NCBI RefSeq assembly: GCF_017654505.1
Contig: NC_054545.1
Location: 14,861,547-14,925,546 of the forward strand
Source of the DNA: Polyodon spathula
Taxonomy: Eukaryota > Chordata > Actinopteri > Acipenseriformes > Polyodontidae
Direction: 5' to 3'
Length of the DNA stretch: 64,000 nucleotides
Positions 40,860 to 54,436 of the stretch are shown here, piece by piece. The notes under the pieces were generated by a model. That model saw nothing but the letters and a program-made list of their open reading frames with translations, was not told the origin of the DNA and searched no databases. Positions within the stretch are counted from its first letter, which is position 1. Every line of letters starts with the position of its first letter. The translations under genes were made by a program, and so were the position numbers.

Positions 40860-43800
40860 CTCACCAATTTTTTACCCTGGTTTTTCTCCCCAGTTTGGTA
40901 TGCCCAATTATTATCTGTATCCTCGGCTCACCACTCGCAAACCCTCCCGCCCACTCGGGCTGTGGATCCACAGCGAGGCTGTCAGACCTATAGTGCCAGA
41001 GGACAACACAGATCTGGAGGCTCCACTGCAGAACCATGGGCGCCCTATACACTACAGGGGTCCTAAGCCCTCCCTACACAGGCAGCGCTCTGCCAATTGT
41101 GCGCTGTCCCCTAGGAACTCCCGGTCACAGTCGGCTGTGACATAGCCTGGACTCGAACCTGCGATCCCCAGGCTATAGGGCACATCCACGTGGAACGCCT
41201 TTGCTTGATGTGCCACTCAAGAGCCCCTTGAGTTTGTGCTTTTAAATAGAATAGGGAGGGCTTAGGTCAGCCAGGGTGTCCTCAGTTCACCGCGCACCAG
41301 CGACCCCTGTAGTCTGTCTGGGCGCCTGCGGGCTTGCTTGTTAGCTGCCTGGGAGCTGCGTTGTCCTCTGATGCTGTAGCTCCTGGGTGGGTGCATGGTG
41401 AATCTGCAGTGTGTAAAGAAGCGGTCGGCTGACGGCACACGATTCGGGGGACTGCGTGTGTTGATCTTTGTCGCTCCAGAGTCAGCGCAGGGGTGGTAGC
41501 GGTGAGCCGAGCCTGACTAATAATTGGGCATTTCAAATTGGGCAATAAAAAAAATTTAAATGGGCGGCGACTTAAATTTAAAAAAAAGACAAAATGCAGT
41601 AAATAGAGACTAGTAGGCATAATACCTTTTGTATTACGCTAGCATTTAGCTATGCCTTCTGATCCCCTTTGTAGAATTGTACATACTATGTAATAAATAA
41701 TGTAAATTGATGCATGTATTCCATTTCGGCGTGCGTGTCCTTGAAGGAACATTGCAGGTGGCATGCTGCGCACGTACGTTTATTTATGTAAAAGTCATCT
41801 CTCTTTTTTTTTTTTTTCCAATCATTGTAATTGTTGGCACTCCACAGTGGCAGATCTCTGACTTCTGTGATTCAGAAAGACTTTGCCCAGGAAAAGAAGG
41901 GGGGGTTGTTTTCATTGGCAGTATGGACAACTGCTACCTTGGAGATGCTGGGCCACTGCGAGCCATATGTCTTACCTCCTAGCAGCCCGGGGGGGGGGGG
42001 CTGCTCTGATGCAGAGTCAGCCAAAGTACAGACCTCAATCTAATGGGTTCTGTGGTGCTATGTGATCCCTGCAATGAGAATTAAGGCAGACTCACCGACT
42101 CCTGCTTTCACTACACTCTGTTGTACTGTGTAATTACATAGAGAAAAGCAACTCCTTCACCACTGTGGGGAAGTTATTGTTACCAAACTGTGGCCATCTG
42201 GAATCTTGTGGTTTGACCAGGGTCATAAACCTCCTGGTACACACTGAGCGAGCACTGTGCCTCTCAGCACGTCGCTTTATTTTATTTTTAACAGAATTCT
42301 GTAATATCCTTCTCTGTTCATAAGGCCGTACACTGTGCAGTAGTTGAATATTGATTGTGAGTCAAGCTCAGGTTTAGAGACCCTTTAAATGACCTTGTTT
42401 CTTTAATGCAGGAGTGGCCAAAGTTGGTCCTTTTTCCACTCCTGGTCTGTTCTAAATCGTAAAATTGAACCAATTAAACATCCATCAAGACCCTGAAGTA
42501 GTTTAATTATGTCATTTTAACTGCTGAACATAGAGTGGAGTGGCCCTCCAGGAGACAGATCAATGGGTCTTAACTGTGATGCTTCATGGATTGTCTTGAC
42601 CTTGTGTGCTTGCCAGTTCTCAGATTCCCTGAGAAGTCAACCCAGATTTGGAATTAATCTTGCCTTTAGTTAAGTGCACACTGTTTATAACAGCCTGTCA
42701 CTACTCCTGGTTGTTTGAATAAAGTGGACAGTAGAGATAAGATATGGTAGAGTAGTGCAAATTAAATGGGCTTCAGAGTTGAAATGAGACTTCGCTCAAA
42801 ACACATTCAAAAAAAGGCTTTGTATTTGTTCATCAAAGATATCACATCTTGCGGTTTGTTGCTTTAACTTTTGCAATTACAGGAGCACTAACAAACAACT
42901 GAGCCCACAGTCTGTCACCCCTGGAAAAACAGTACTGTTTATTGAATCTAACTTGTATAACTACAGCTCCACCCCTCAGTACAGTTGGTAGGCTATGTGC
43001 ACATACATTAGAGTTAAAGATGTAAAGTTCTGATGTAATTCATGTGGTCTACTTTTGAATAGAAAAACAAGGTTGTGGGAATTAATACATTCTGCTGGGA
43101 AATTAAAAAAAAAAAAAAAAAACATGCAGGGCAGATTAGCAGCAGGGGTAAATTTGAATTATTTGAAATGATGGGAGTTCTTAGATCTAAATGAATATGC
43201 CTGTTTTATTTAAAAAGCAAAACAAAAAAAACAAATTTTCTTCGATACAGGGTTCTATTAACCAAGTGTAAATTATCTACAAAAGCACAACTCGCTATGT
43301 TTGGGATAGTCGTTTTTTTTTTTTTTTTTTTTTTTTTTTTTCAATCATTTCTAACAACTGGGTGGAGTTTCATTAATTCTCCACCCAATACCTCTTAATT
43401 TCCCTCTCAAACACCACTGTATTTCTGTATTTTTATCATGTAAAAAACAAAAATGTATTTGACAATTTGGGTATAAACTCTTTAAGAGAACATTATGCTC
43501 AATACTATTGGATCTACTTGCACCTTCCCTCACAGGGACAGAGCGTTTTACAACAGAAGCAGTGTGTGAGAGAACAGCTTCATCATCTTTGCTTGAGATG
43601 ATAGCATCTTGACAAAAATCTATTTCAATATTGTGCTTTATGTCCTTCGCTTACCGTGGTTTCTGCTTGGAAACATGAGTTTTTACCTCAGTATCTCCCA
43701 TTATGTTAACATATCAGGAAATGATCCATTAAACCAGTGTCTCCCCCCCCCCCCCCCTCCCTCCAGGTTTGCGGTTTTGATGGGCCTCGCATCTCACTAC

Positions 43801-46635
43801 GAGAGCATGCATGGACGCCTCAAGAGTGGCTACATTTTTAAGGTAAATACAAATTGTTTTAAAATAAGTTATTTTCTGTATGTAGGGGTAGCACCGAATA
43901 GTTGACCTCAAAAACTGGTAGTCGACAAATCGCATGCTACAGCCATGTGTTTGTGGGTTTTAAATCTAGGAATGTCAGTTGTTTGTATTCAGCTATCTAA
44001 ATTTAAAAACACAATTAAGTGTGCAGTTTCAGATGGATGGGAGTGCAGTTGCGGTAGCGCTACATATGTATTACTAGTCCTCCTCCTATCAGTTTGTTTC
44101 AGGTTGTTGTTTTCCTCCATTCCTTCCCATTTGTTGACTGTAGTGGTTTGGTGCTATTCTGGCAGTGTGTTTCACTGGAGATAAAATGTCTGTTTTGCTT
44201 GCCTTGCTTTGACACAACAACCCTTACTGGCCAGGCGCCAGATGAGGTAGGGTGGCAACCAGCAAAGCTGAACGCTCACCTCCAGGTTTAAGAAGCATGG
44301 CAACATCCGTTGCATATGTTCGCTGTTTGAAAAGAGGCAAACAGCTGGGGAGTGGGAAGAGAGATCACTATTGATCTTCTGTCGACTTGATTTCAATATG
44401 TTAGTTGCAGTGTTGAGGTCACACAATTGGGAATTTCAAATTTGGGGGGAAAAATACAAGATTAAAAATAAAAGGCCAAATCCATTCAACAATATCCAAA
44501 GCAAACAAAAATATCAAACAGTTAAATTTGGAAAAAGAAAGGTTAATTGGCTAAAGCGAATGACTGCTTTGTGTGCAAAAGAAGTGCAATAATTATAACA
44601 AGATATTGTTGGCTGAAGTTTGTTTGTAAAAGCCAGAACAGGCATAGCTGTCCAATATAATTTCTAGGACTGTGCTCTTGCTGTTCTGCTGCATTATTTC
44701 TGAAGGTACCCAGACTAACATGGCTGTTAAAGCTGAAGTGTTCCACGGTCTTTTAATGTACACGAATCGATGCCACAGTGACTGTTCATCACATTCCTCA
44801 GCATTACCATTCACAGCACAGAACCAAGCCTGATTAGCTCTCCAGCTTTACATTTTAAAGGTATTTTCAGCTACAGGCACACAAGCTCACATGCTTTCTT
44901 AAAGCTGTTTTGTCACTGTGAGCTAAGCAGCCACCCTTGGCATTGCCATGATTGTAGCTAACAAAATTCATTATTATTCATTATTCCGGTCTGAAATGTT
45001 TTGAAAAAAAATTGTTATACTAAACATATTTAATTTTAAAACATTGGTTAAAGAAATATCTGTTTGCAGGCCATGCTTTCAGTTGTGTTGCACGTGCTTG
45101 ATCGTTTCACCTGAAGGGTCCCCAACTCTTCAATGGCTTCTTTCCTGTTATTAACAACCCGCTGATTCCCCTATTGACTGAAAATTTTGCAGCCAGTAAC
45201 ATGCTTTGTCCTAGACGACACTGCTATGCTGAAATGCCATCAGGAAGGGCAAGCGTTACAAATTTCCTGAGAATAAGGAGTATAACTTATTATAATCTTT
45301 AATCTAGTGCCAAATATCAGGTTTAAAAATACATTGTTATAACATGGATTTCTTTCAGAGCTGCACATTTGAGATGTAGCTAATGCAAGTGTAAAACAGG
45401 TCATTTATGGAATTATCTTGTTAGCTACAACCAACTTAACAGAAGGATTTGAGTGCAATATGCTATACTGTAGGTATGTCTGAATAGAAGCACCAATGTA
45501 TTTTCAGCATGAGCTTTATCAACCTAGAACCTTCTCAGATATGTCAGAAATACATGTGGCATGGAACATTTTTAAAGCTCTGTTTTAATGGTTGAAAGGG
45601 GTCCTTTCTATGAGTCTTATCTTTGTACTGTCTTCTATTCATCATGGTTGCCTCTGTTTTCCAGATGACCTTTTTGTGACCTGTAACTGTGTTTTGTCAT
45701 TTTATACAGGAACACATCGATAAGGCAATCTCCTTGAAGCCCAATGACCCAATGTGCTACTATCTGCTCGGAAGGTGGTGCTATGATGTAAGATAAAGAG
45801 GTTATAGGTATTGTGTCTGTGTGAGGGGGTGGGGAAGGTGGGCATCTTTGGTACCCTTACCCTCAGGGATCCACGGACTTCACTGCTAGTATTTGGAATG
45901 CTCTTCCTGCTGATTGATATACAAGTGGACCCTTGACTAGTTTGAAATACCAGTAAATACTGACCTATTTTCTGTGACCTTGAAGTCATCAATGCAAGTA
46001 TGTGTTGTCTTGTCTGTAGGCCTCTCCTCAGCCACAATATCTTCCAGATGCCACACTTTTAGTATAAAATCCTGGTTAAGATAGTTGGCTTTTCAAATAC
46101 ATTGTAGAGATTGTGTCACGACGGCGAATGCAATTCTGGAAATAATGGCAGCACCCAGTTGTTTCCATAGTAAAATGGATTAAACAAAAAAGGGACTCCA
46201 GCGTGCTTTAAAAAAAATCCCCCCCCCCACCCCCCCCCCAAAAAAAAGCCTTCAACTGTTTATTGAAAGTGTAAAAAGTGTATTGAAAACCTATTATTAC
46301 TACTGTGGTTTGGATAGAAATTCAGTTACCAGCAGTTGGATGCTATGGTACCGTACGTCTCTTTTATTGTTTTAATATGGGAGCAATTATGGGACAGAAG
46401 TTTAGAGTAACTGCAGGTCACAACTACCAACAAAGCAAATCCAGTGAAATGGAACCAAGTGCTCTAACCGCACTAACCTTGCATTGATAGCTGTGCTGTT
46501 CACTCAATCAGAGCACTGTCATGCACAACTCCTAATACTAGGAAAACATGTGAAACCTTAGTAATCTGTTTAATTTTAGTCCTTGCTAAGCAAGCATATC
46601 CCTGGAGAAGATGGAGATGCCCATACCTAGAATCC

Positions 46636-46701
<66 letters not shown>

Positions 46702-49700
46702 ATAAAATATAAAATAACTATAAATTTTTTTTTTTTTTCCTGAGCTGCAGTGTCAGCCAGCAGTTGTGAATAGCAGAAACCTTTTTATTTTATTTATTTT
46801 TTATTAACATCCCGCTCCAAAGTTGTGATGTTTTTACATTTGCAGTTTACTAAAGTGATCAATTTAGAAATACTAAAATAAATGTTATACATACTATGTC
46901 TTCAATCACTCAAATGCCAAATGTTAGTAACAGGCCTCCTTTGTAGATATATATCTGGTCTCTTGTCACTGTGGTAAGAACTTGAATTGTATTTGACGAT
47001 TCTGATTGTATGACAGATGCTAATTCTTCTCAGTTAAGCACCTTTAAGTCCAAGACTGATACAACATTCAACAGGTACCATAATCACAGAAGCACTGTTT
47101 TTACAGACCCTGTTTAAAGTCCTTTAAATGTTTCCAGATATAAAATGTGATAGCACAATCCGGGCAGCAATGACTGTGGGGAGGCTTTGTTTATACAAGA
47201 AGTCAGATGATCTCTAACCCAGACAGGCGGTTTTGAATCACAATATGAAGAAATATGTTATTGAACAACCTGATTGCAGACTGCTCAAAACAAATAGTGG
47301 TGTTTTTTGTTGTCTTAGGAGGAATCACAGGGGTGTGTTTTGTTTCAATCAATTTGTGAGAAGCCCTGAAGATGGTTCTCTTGTGTTTTAATTGTGAGGC
47401 ATGTGTAGATGAATAAACACAGCAAATGCTAGATACATTTAGACTATTACGTTTAGGTATTTATGTTTTGAAGAGATATGTTGTAACTACAGTCGTGTCT
47501 GTGCATTCATTTCCCCCCTTTACTGTTTTTAGTATTTAAAGCTTTATCAAAAGAATGAATGAGTAACTACTGTGTCTTTCCAGTGCTGTATGTATCCCCT
47601 CACTCAAAACATGCAGACCCTTGTGCACAGATTATGTCGGTCCATCTTTCAATTTCATGGTGAACTCTGCAACTGCCTTGATTTTAAACTAAGACCATGA
47701 CCAAATAAGTTATACAAGGTCCTTGTGAGTGGCAGAAAATTGATACAACACAAGATTTCAAGCAGAAACCTGTTTTATCATTCTGTTTTTATTAAAATGA
47801 ATAATTGCGTTATTCTAATTACATACTGCTCATAAAGGACTATTGGTTTTTAATCCACTGCATTCCTCTGCCTTGTTTTATCCAGAAAGAAGGCACTAGT
47901 TGTTAGGAATGGCTGAAAAATGTAATGTGCAATTTATATGTGCATAAATGTTTGATCAGGTACTTGAATCAAGCAGCTTGGTTTTCTCACAAGCTATTGT
48001 CTTTTTATAGTATTTATTTATGCTTGATATTTTAATAATAATAATAATTCTTCCCTCTCTCGTTGTTGATATAACTGCCTGTGAGTAATGTTTCAGTAGC
48101 ACTGGGAGGATGCTTGAAGTGCTGGGCCCAGAGGTAGAGTGAGAGTACAAAATCAAAGACTTCTAATGGGCAAATTTCTGTGAAATTGATTAAACCTGCC
48201 TGAGAGGAGCAGCTGATTGGGGGCGCTGCAGGACAGAACAGTAATCTCTGCTCCTCTGTGGTGTCCAGGCAAACGTGCTGCCAGCACCGGACAAGCAAAT
48301 AAACAAAGGCAACAATCTGGTGAAAGATATTACATGATCATTAGGTTTTGTTGCTTTCCAAATAGATTTGAACTTTGTGTTCACAAAGTTGATCGTAGTA
48401 ATCGTGCCTTGTTCCTCAGTTTCGTACATCTGCAAGGAGTTGTGTGTAGATTGAAGATAATCCGAGCACTCCCAGAGCAAATCGCACAAACAGATCACAT
48501 TTAATGACATGGCTTTTAAAAAAGCAAAAACAAGTTTCTCCTTGTGGTTTATATTTTCTGTTTTAATAATTGTAATGCATACATAACATCCATCCATAAA
48601 ACTGTTAGAAACTAAGCCAAGTAGACAAACCTCTGTCTTCCATTTTAAGTATGTCTATACTTTAAGTAGTTACAGCTTCTTAAATGGTACCTGTTGTGCA
48701 CTTCCATTTGCCATACAGGTCTTGCATGTTCAGGAAAACTGTATTTCCATTTGAGAAATAATATCTGGTATTTAATATTTTTTAATTCCAATTTATTTTC
48801 GAAGGAATTGGAATTAATATTTTAGTGGCATAATAACTGATTGTTTTAACTGCTTTCACTGGAAGCCAATTTCATTGACTGACAGTGAGAGGGTCATTTT
48901 AACAGCATACTGCTAATTGCAATTTTGATCAATGGATCAAAGGGGAATGGCAACTGAAATTGGAATTGGGAATTTATTTTTAAATGGAATTGGAATAGAA
49001 AAACAGGAATTGACTCCAACCTTGCCTGTTACCATACTAGGCTAAAGAAAGCTACCTTACTTCCAAGTACCAGATATGCTTTTTTTAAATGAAGATCGGC
49101 ATTTACTGTCACATGTGCTTCTTCCAAAACCATTCATGTGAGATCTACATAGTGAATGAAAGTGCACAAGAGGATTTCTACCACTTCTTTTAACAAGTAT
49201 GTTATATTTGTCTGTTTTGATACCTGCCTGTTTATTGTTATGAAAATATAAAGGGTGTGGCCTCTTTATTTGCATTGAACAAGGGTTCTAGCCACTCAAG
49301 CAATATTGCTTTAAGAGAGTGAGCAGCTTGATATAATCTTGCAGAGAACCATTTAAGAGCTGTATGAGGTCTGACGGTATTAAGACGTCAGACATTAGGA
49401 TCACTGGCAGACAGAACAGCAGCTTGTTCAGATCTTCAAAATATTGATGCCAGGCTTCTGGTGGTTCTTACTGCATTTGTGTCATGATAATAAAAATGAT
49501 CTGCTTTACTTGTCTGGCCTTCTGATGTGTTGGTCAGATTTTACCAAAGAAAAGGTAACTTATTTGACCATTTCTTTTAACTTTAGGGTATTGTTTTGTT
49601 ATTTTAAAGTATGCAGCTAACACAAACAAATCGAGCGGATACACATAGACACTGTATTGATCAATACCTGCACTAACTGTTTCCCTTGTGCAGGTGTCCA

Positions 49701-52700
49701 ATCTGGGCTGGCTGGAGAGAAAGGCTGCGTCAGCAATGTATGAGACCCCTCCCACTGCCACAGTCCACGAGGCCCTGCAGAACTTCCTCAAGGTATTGTT
49801 CTGCTCGTTTGTATGCTGCATGGATTCCCCATGTTTTTTTGTTTGTTTTTTTTGGTTTCTCTTAGTCAGGTGGAAACTATATTAAATTATTCATTGCATT
49901 TGTCATTTTAAAAACTAGATTTTTTTTTTTTTTAGGAATTGTTACAATTGGTAAGTTTTGTTGGGAATCTTGCCTTTTTTTTAGAGAGTTGCACTTATAC
50001 AGTGCTCCCCTTTATATCTCAGAACCAGCTGTAAAGCAGCATGGTCGTGGCTTCACTAGCTCTTTCATTATAGGATTGAACACAAACAGCTTGTAATTAC
50101 AGGAAGTAGTCACCCCTTTGGACGTTCTGAGTGTTTGTTGTGTTACAACCTGAAATCTTGATGCATTTAAGTGGGATTTTTTTCCCTTTTTGATTTACAC
50201 AACCTACTCAACACTTTCAATGTGTAAAAAAATTGAGGGGTGGGGGGGTTGTGTGTGTGTGTGTGTGTGAAAACTAATTACTTAAAAATAAAACCCTGAA
50301 GTGTCTTCATTTAGGTAAGGTACCTCCTTTGCTGTGACACTCCTAAATAAGCTCATATATAACCAATGCCCTTCAGAATTCACACAGTAAGTTAAATGGA
50401 GTCCACCTGTGTGCAATAAAAGTGGTTCACATGTTTTCAGATTACATACACCTGTCTCTCTAAGGTCCTACAGTTGGGTAGAGCATTAAAAGCAAAGATA
50501 CTACCATATGAAGGCCAAGGAGCTTTCAAAACAACTCCGGGATAAAGTTGTGGAAAGGCATCAGGATAGGGGTATAAAAACATATGAAAGACATTGAATA
50601 TCCCTTGGAGCACAATCAAGTCGATCATTAAGAAGTAGAAGGTATACGACACCACCCAGAATCTGCTTAGAGCAGACCGTCCTCCCAAAGTGAGCAGCCG
50701 GGTAAAAAGGGCATTTTTCAGAGAAGCCACCAAGAGGCCAATGACAAGTCTGACATCTCAGCGTTCCGTGGCTGAGATGGGAGAAATTGTCCATGTGTCA
50801 ACAGTCGCTGAGGTACTCCACAAATCTGCCAAAGGTGGTTCTACCAAGTATTGCCTTGGGGGTGAATACCTCTCTAACCAAGACATTTCAGTTTTTTTTT
50901 TTTCTTTTTTCCATTAACTGTTGTTTCACAATAAAAATTATCTTGCCTCTTCAAAGTGTTGAGTAGGTTGTGTAAATCAAAGGGAAAAAAATCCCACTTA
51001 AATGCATCAAGATTTCAGGTTGTAACACAACAAACACTGAAAACATCCAAGGGGGGGTGAATACTTCCTATAGGCACTGTATATAGCGTTATGAATAGAT
51101 ATATAGATTTATACATAGTTCAGGTGATAATTTAATAATGTTTGAAACATTGCAATTATGATTTTTTTTTTTCCACACAAATTAGAGTCAAAGCCAGCTC
51201 TCTCATGTTTTATATGTCACCAGAAACTCCTGATAGAATGACAGCCTTAGATTATACATAATTGACAACAGTATGCAGTTACTATACCAATAAACATTTA
51301 GTATTGCTGGCCTGACTATCCTCTTGAAGTTGGAAAAAAATATATAATGCCCCCACTTTATTGACTGTATTTGGAGAAGCAAACAAGCTGTTAATGTTTT
51401 CCTTATTTTCTTGCAGACTGAAGAGCTGAGCCCAGGTTATTCTAAAACTGCAAGGCTGTACATTGCAAAGGTAATGTAGTTACTTTGTTGATGTGTGCAG
51501 ACAACCCTGCTTAGGTATTACAACAGTTCTGAGACTAAAGGCCATTGCACACTGGATCCATTCCATCATTGCCATTATCTGGAAATGTTGTGCGTGTCTC
51601 CTTACTGTAAAAATCATTGCCAGTTGAAACACAAGTAAAAACAGATTCATTCTAAATTATTTTGATTCCCAAATCAACATTTCGCTTAAATTAATTCACA
51701 TATACAGTTAAATGCTTTACACATAGTCTGAAACAAATGCATGTTGTAATAATTTATTAAATAGTGATGGAAGGCATCTTACAATGGCTTTTCTGATCGG
51801 TAACAAACATTCCCAGTAATTTTAAAAGTTTAAACATATTTAATCCTAAAGTTTTAACATTGAGAAGATTCAAACGGAAAGTTCGAGACTAGCACACTTA
51901 ATAATAAATTCCATGCTCATATTATATCACCAAAACCTCACAACTTGTTTGAGTTATTGTGTTAGTCTGCACCTCAGTAAGAGGGTAATGCGGGTGTCTC
52001 CTTGTGCTCTTCTCATCAGTATATAAAATCTCATACTCAAGACTGGTTAAGGTGCTGACTTTGATAGAGTTGTTTGGGTTAAGAAGGAGGGAGTCTACTG
52101 TTATCATCTCAGGTGATAAAATCAGTTTTAGTATGTCTGACAGGTTTGGCATAATTAGTTTTTCCAACATTTCTTAAAGTTCATGAAAAGGTGTGTTTGA
52201 TGGTTAATACACATTCCTCTCAGCAGCCACAAGTAATCCTTTGAAACCATTACCCATGAGAAACAGCTCCATTTTTTATTTATTTATTTCTTACTCTGAT
52301 TTGTCATGCTTGTGAAATGTGCCAGAGAAGTTACTTTTAAGATCTTTAATGTAATTCAAGTCGGTAAATGGAAAATGTAGTAATTAAACTTTTGGATAAA
52401 TGTATTTAATTTATTTTAGTAGTTTTCACATAAATCTTGTGCATGTAGCTTGTATGTCATTGCGGGCTGTTTTGTCAGCTTCCAGAAGGTGTAATGGCAG
52501 GGTGATTCCTATGTGCTGAAAAGATGCCCCTCGGTGTACTTTAAGTTGGTAAGAAGAGTGAAATGGGTCACTTTTTAAATTTAAAACAGATACCCTCCTG
52601 TTTATTGTAGCATGGTTTAATATTTGGCTTTGTCTTTTGAGACTTTTGATTAAAAACAGGACATATTATGTTCTGCCTAAAGAAATGAAGCCCATTTCAT

Positions 52701-54351
52701 ACACACACACACACGCTTACATTTATTTTAGACAGAAAGACAGTTTCCTTCATTGTAAAGAAGCTGGTGCTTGACAAGTAAAGTTTTGGTACCTTTTACA
52801 CAGTGCCTTGAAAAAATATTCAGACCCCTGACCAATTCTCTCATATTACCGAATTACAAATGGTTCGTTCTGTTTGATATTTTATTTTTACACACTGAAA
52901 CTCAGAATCAATTATTGTAAGGTGACATTGGTTTTATGTTGGGAAATATTTTTAAGAAAAATAAAAAACTGAAATATCTTGCTTGCATAAGTATTCAACC
53001 CCTGTGCTGTGGAAGCTCCCAGTTTGCACGGATGAAAGAAATTGCCCTAACGAGGACACAGTTACCTTACCATTGGCCTCCACCTGTGAACCATTAAAGT
53101 TGCTGTCACATTTTCTGGATAAAAACCCCACTGTTGAAAGATCATTGGTAAGGCTGTGAATCTAAAGGAAAATGAAGACCAAAGAGCATTCTACAGACGT
53201 TAGAGATAAAGTAATACAAATGCATAGATTAGGGAAAGGGTACAAAATAATATCCAAGTGTTTGGATATCCCAGTGAGCATAGTTGCATCGATAATCAGG
53301 ATGTGGAATCTGCATCACACCACCCAGGCACTACCAAGAAAAGACCGTCCCTCAAAAGTCAGCGCTCAAACAAGGAGACTTGTGAGAGACAGAGAGGCCA
53401 ACAATCACTTTGAAGGAGCTACAGAGTTCAGTGGCTGGGAGTGGAGTAATGGGGCACCAGTAAATCATATCAAGAGCTCTGCATAACACTGGCCTGTATG
53501 GGAGGGTGGCAGGAAAGAAGCCGTTACTCAAAAAGTACCATCTGAAAGCACATCTGGAGTTTGCCAGAAAGCATGAGAGTGACCCAGCTGCGATGTGGGA
53601 AAAGGTTTTGTGGTCAGATGAGACCATGATAGAGCTTTTTGGCCAAAACTCAAAGCGCTGTGTGTGGCGCAAACCTAACACTGCCCATGCCTCAAGACAC
53701 ACCATCCCTACAGTGAAGTATGGTGGTGGCAGCATCATGCTGTGGGAATGCTTCTCATCAGCAGGGACTGGGCATCTTGTTACAATTGAAGGAAGAATGG
53801 ATGAAGCAAAATACAGGAAAATACTGCAAGAGAATCTGCTTCAGTCCGCTAAAAAACTGAAGCTTGGGAGGAAATGAACTTTTCAGCAGGACAATGATCC
53901 CAAGCACAAGGCCAAAGCAACATTGGAGTGGCTCAAGAACAAAAAGTTGATTGTCCTACAGTGGCCCAGTCAAAGTCCTGATCTTAATCCTATTGAGAAT
54001 CTGTGGCACTATTTGGAAATTGCAGTCCACAAGCGTCTTCCAACTAACCTGAACAACCTGGAGCAAATCTGCCAAGAAGAATGGGCCAAAACCACTCTGA
54101 CACTGTGTGCAAAGCTGGTACATACTTACCCCAAAAGACTTAAAACTGTTATTGCAGCGAAAGGTTCTACCAAATATTAACGTGTAGGGGTTGAATACTG
54201 TTCCAAGCAACATAAAACCGATGTCACCTTACAATAATTGATTTTGAGTTTCAGTGTTTTAAAATATCGAACAGAACAAAATTTCAATGTACCATTTGTA
54301 ATTCAGTAATATGAGAGAATTGGTCAGGAGTCTGAATACTTTTGCAAGGCA

Positions 54352-54436
<85 letters not shown>

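Larger units (their letters stand above)
16385..43766 (+). other. rmdn3: rmdn3 intron, 27.4 kb
   Basis: This is the largest intron of the visible gene. It lies between the exons encoding REEAEAAL and [12 protein letters not shown], and the split Trp codon (TG then G) resolves across it. Recognised contents are listed separately. Stretches with nothing I could identify include 20193-22940, 23061-25390, 26830-28320, 28790-32150, 32360-34210, 34692-35680, 35980-36890, 38540-39510, 40340-40810 and 41610-42400, apart from simple repeats. Confidence 0.9.
45788..49693 (+). other. rmdn3: rmdn3 intron, 3.9 kb
   Basis: The intron contains a poly-C/poly-A patch near 46208-46250, a (TA)n tract at 46638-46704 and the second copy of MITE family M2 at 48770-49022. 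Nothing else was recognised. Confidence 0.85.
49793..51416 (+). other. rmdn3: rmdn3 intron, 1.62 kb
   Basis: It is mostly occupied by Tc1 element 3 (50095-51079). The remainder is AT-rich with no recognised feature. Confidence 0.85.

Noticed and set aside
41148..41161. tRNA gene suggested by a B-box word
   Set aside because: It belongs to the tRNA-derived head of a SINE; no cloverleaf of a working tRNA could be drawn.
45702..46037. 111-codon open frame on the minus strand
   Set aside because: It overlaps a real rmdn3 exon in antisense and has no motif.
48190..48597. 135-codon open frame on the minus strand
   Set aside because: It has no recognised domain, lies in an intron and has no supporting splice structure.
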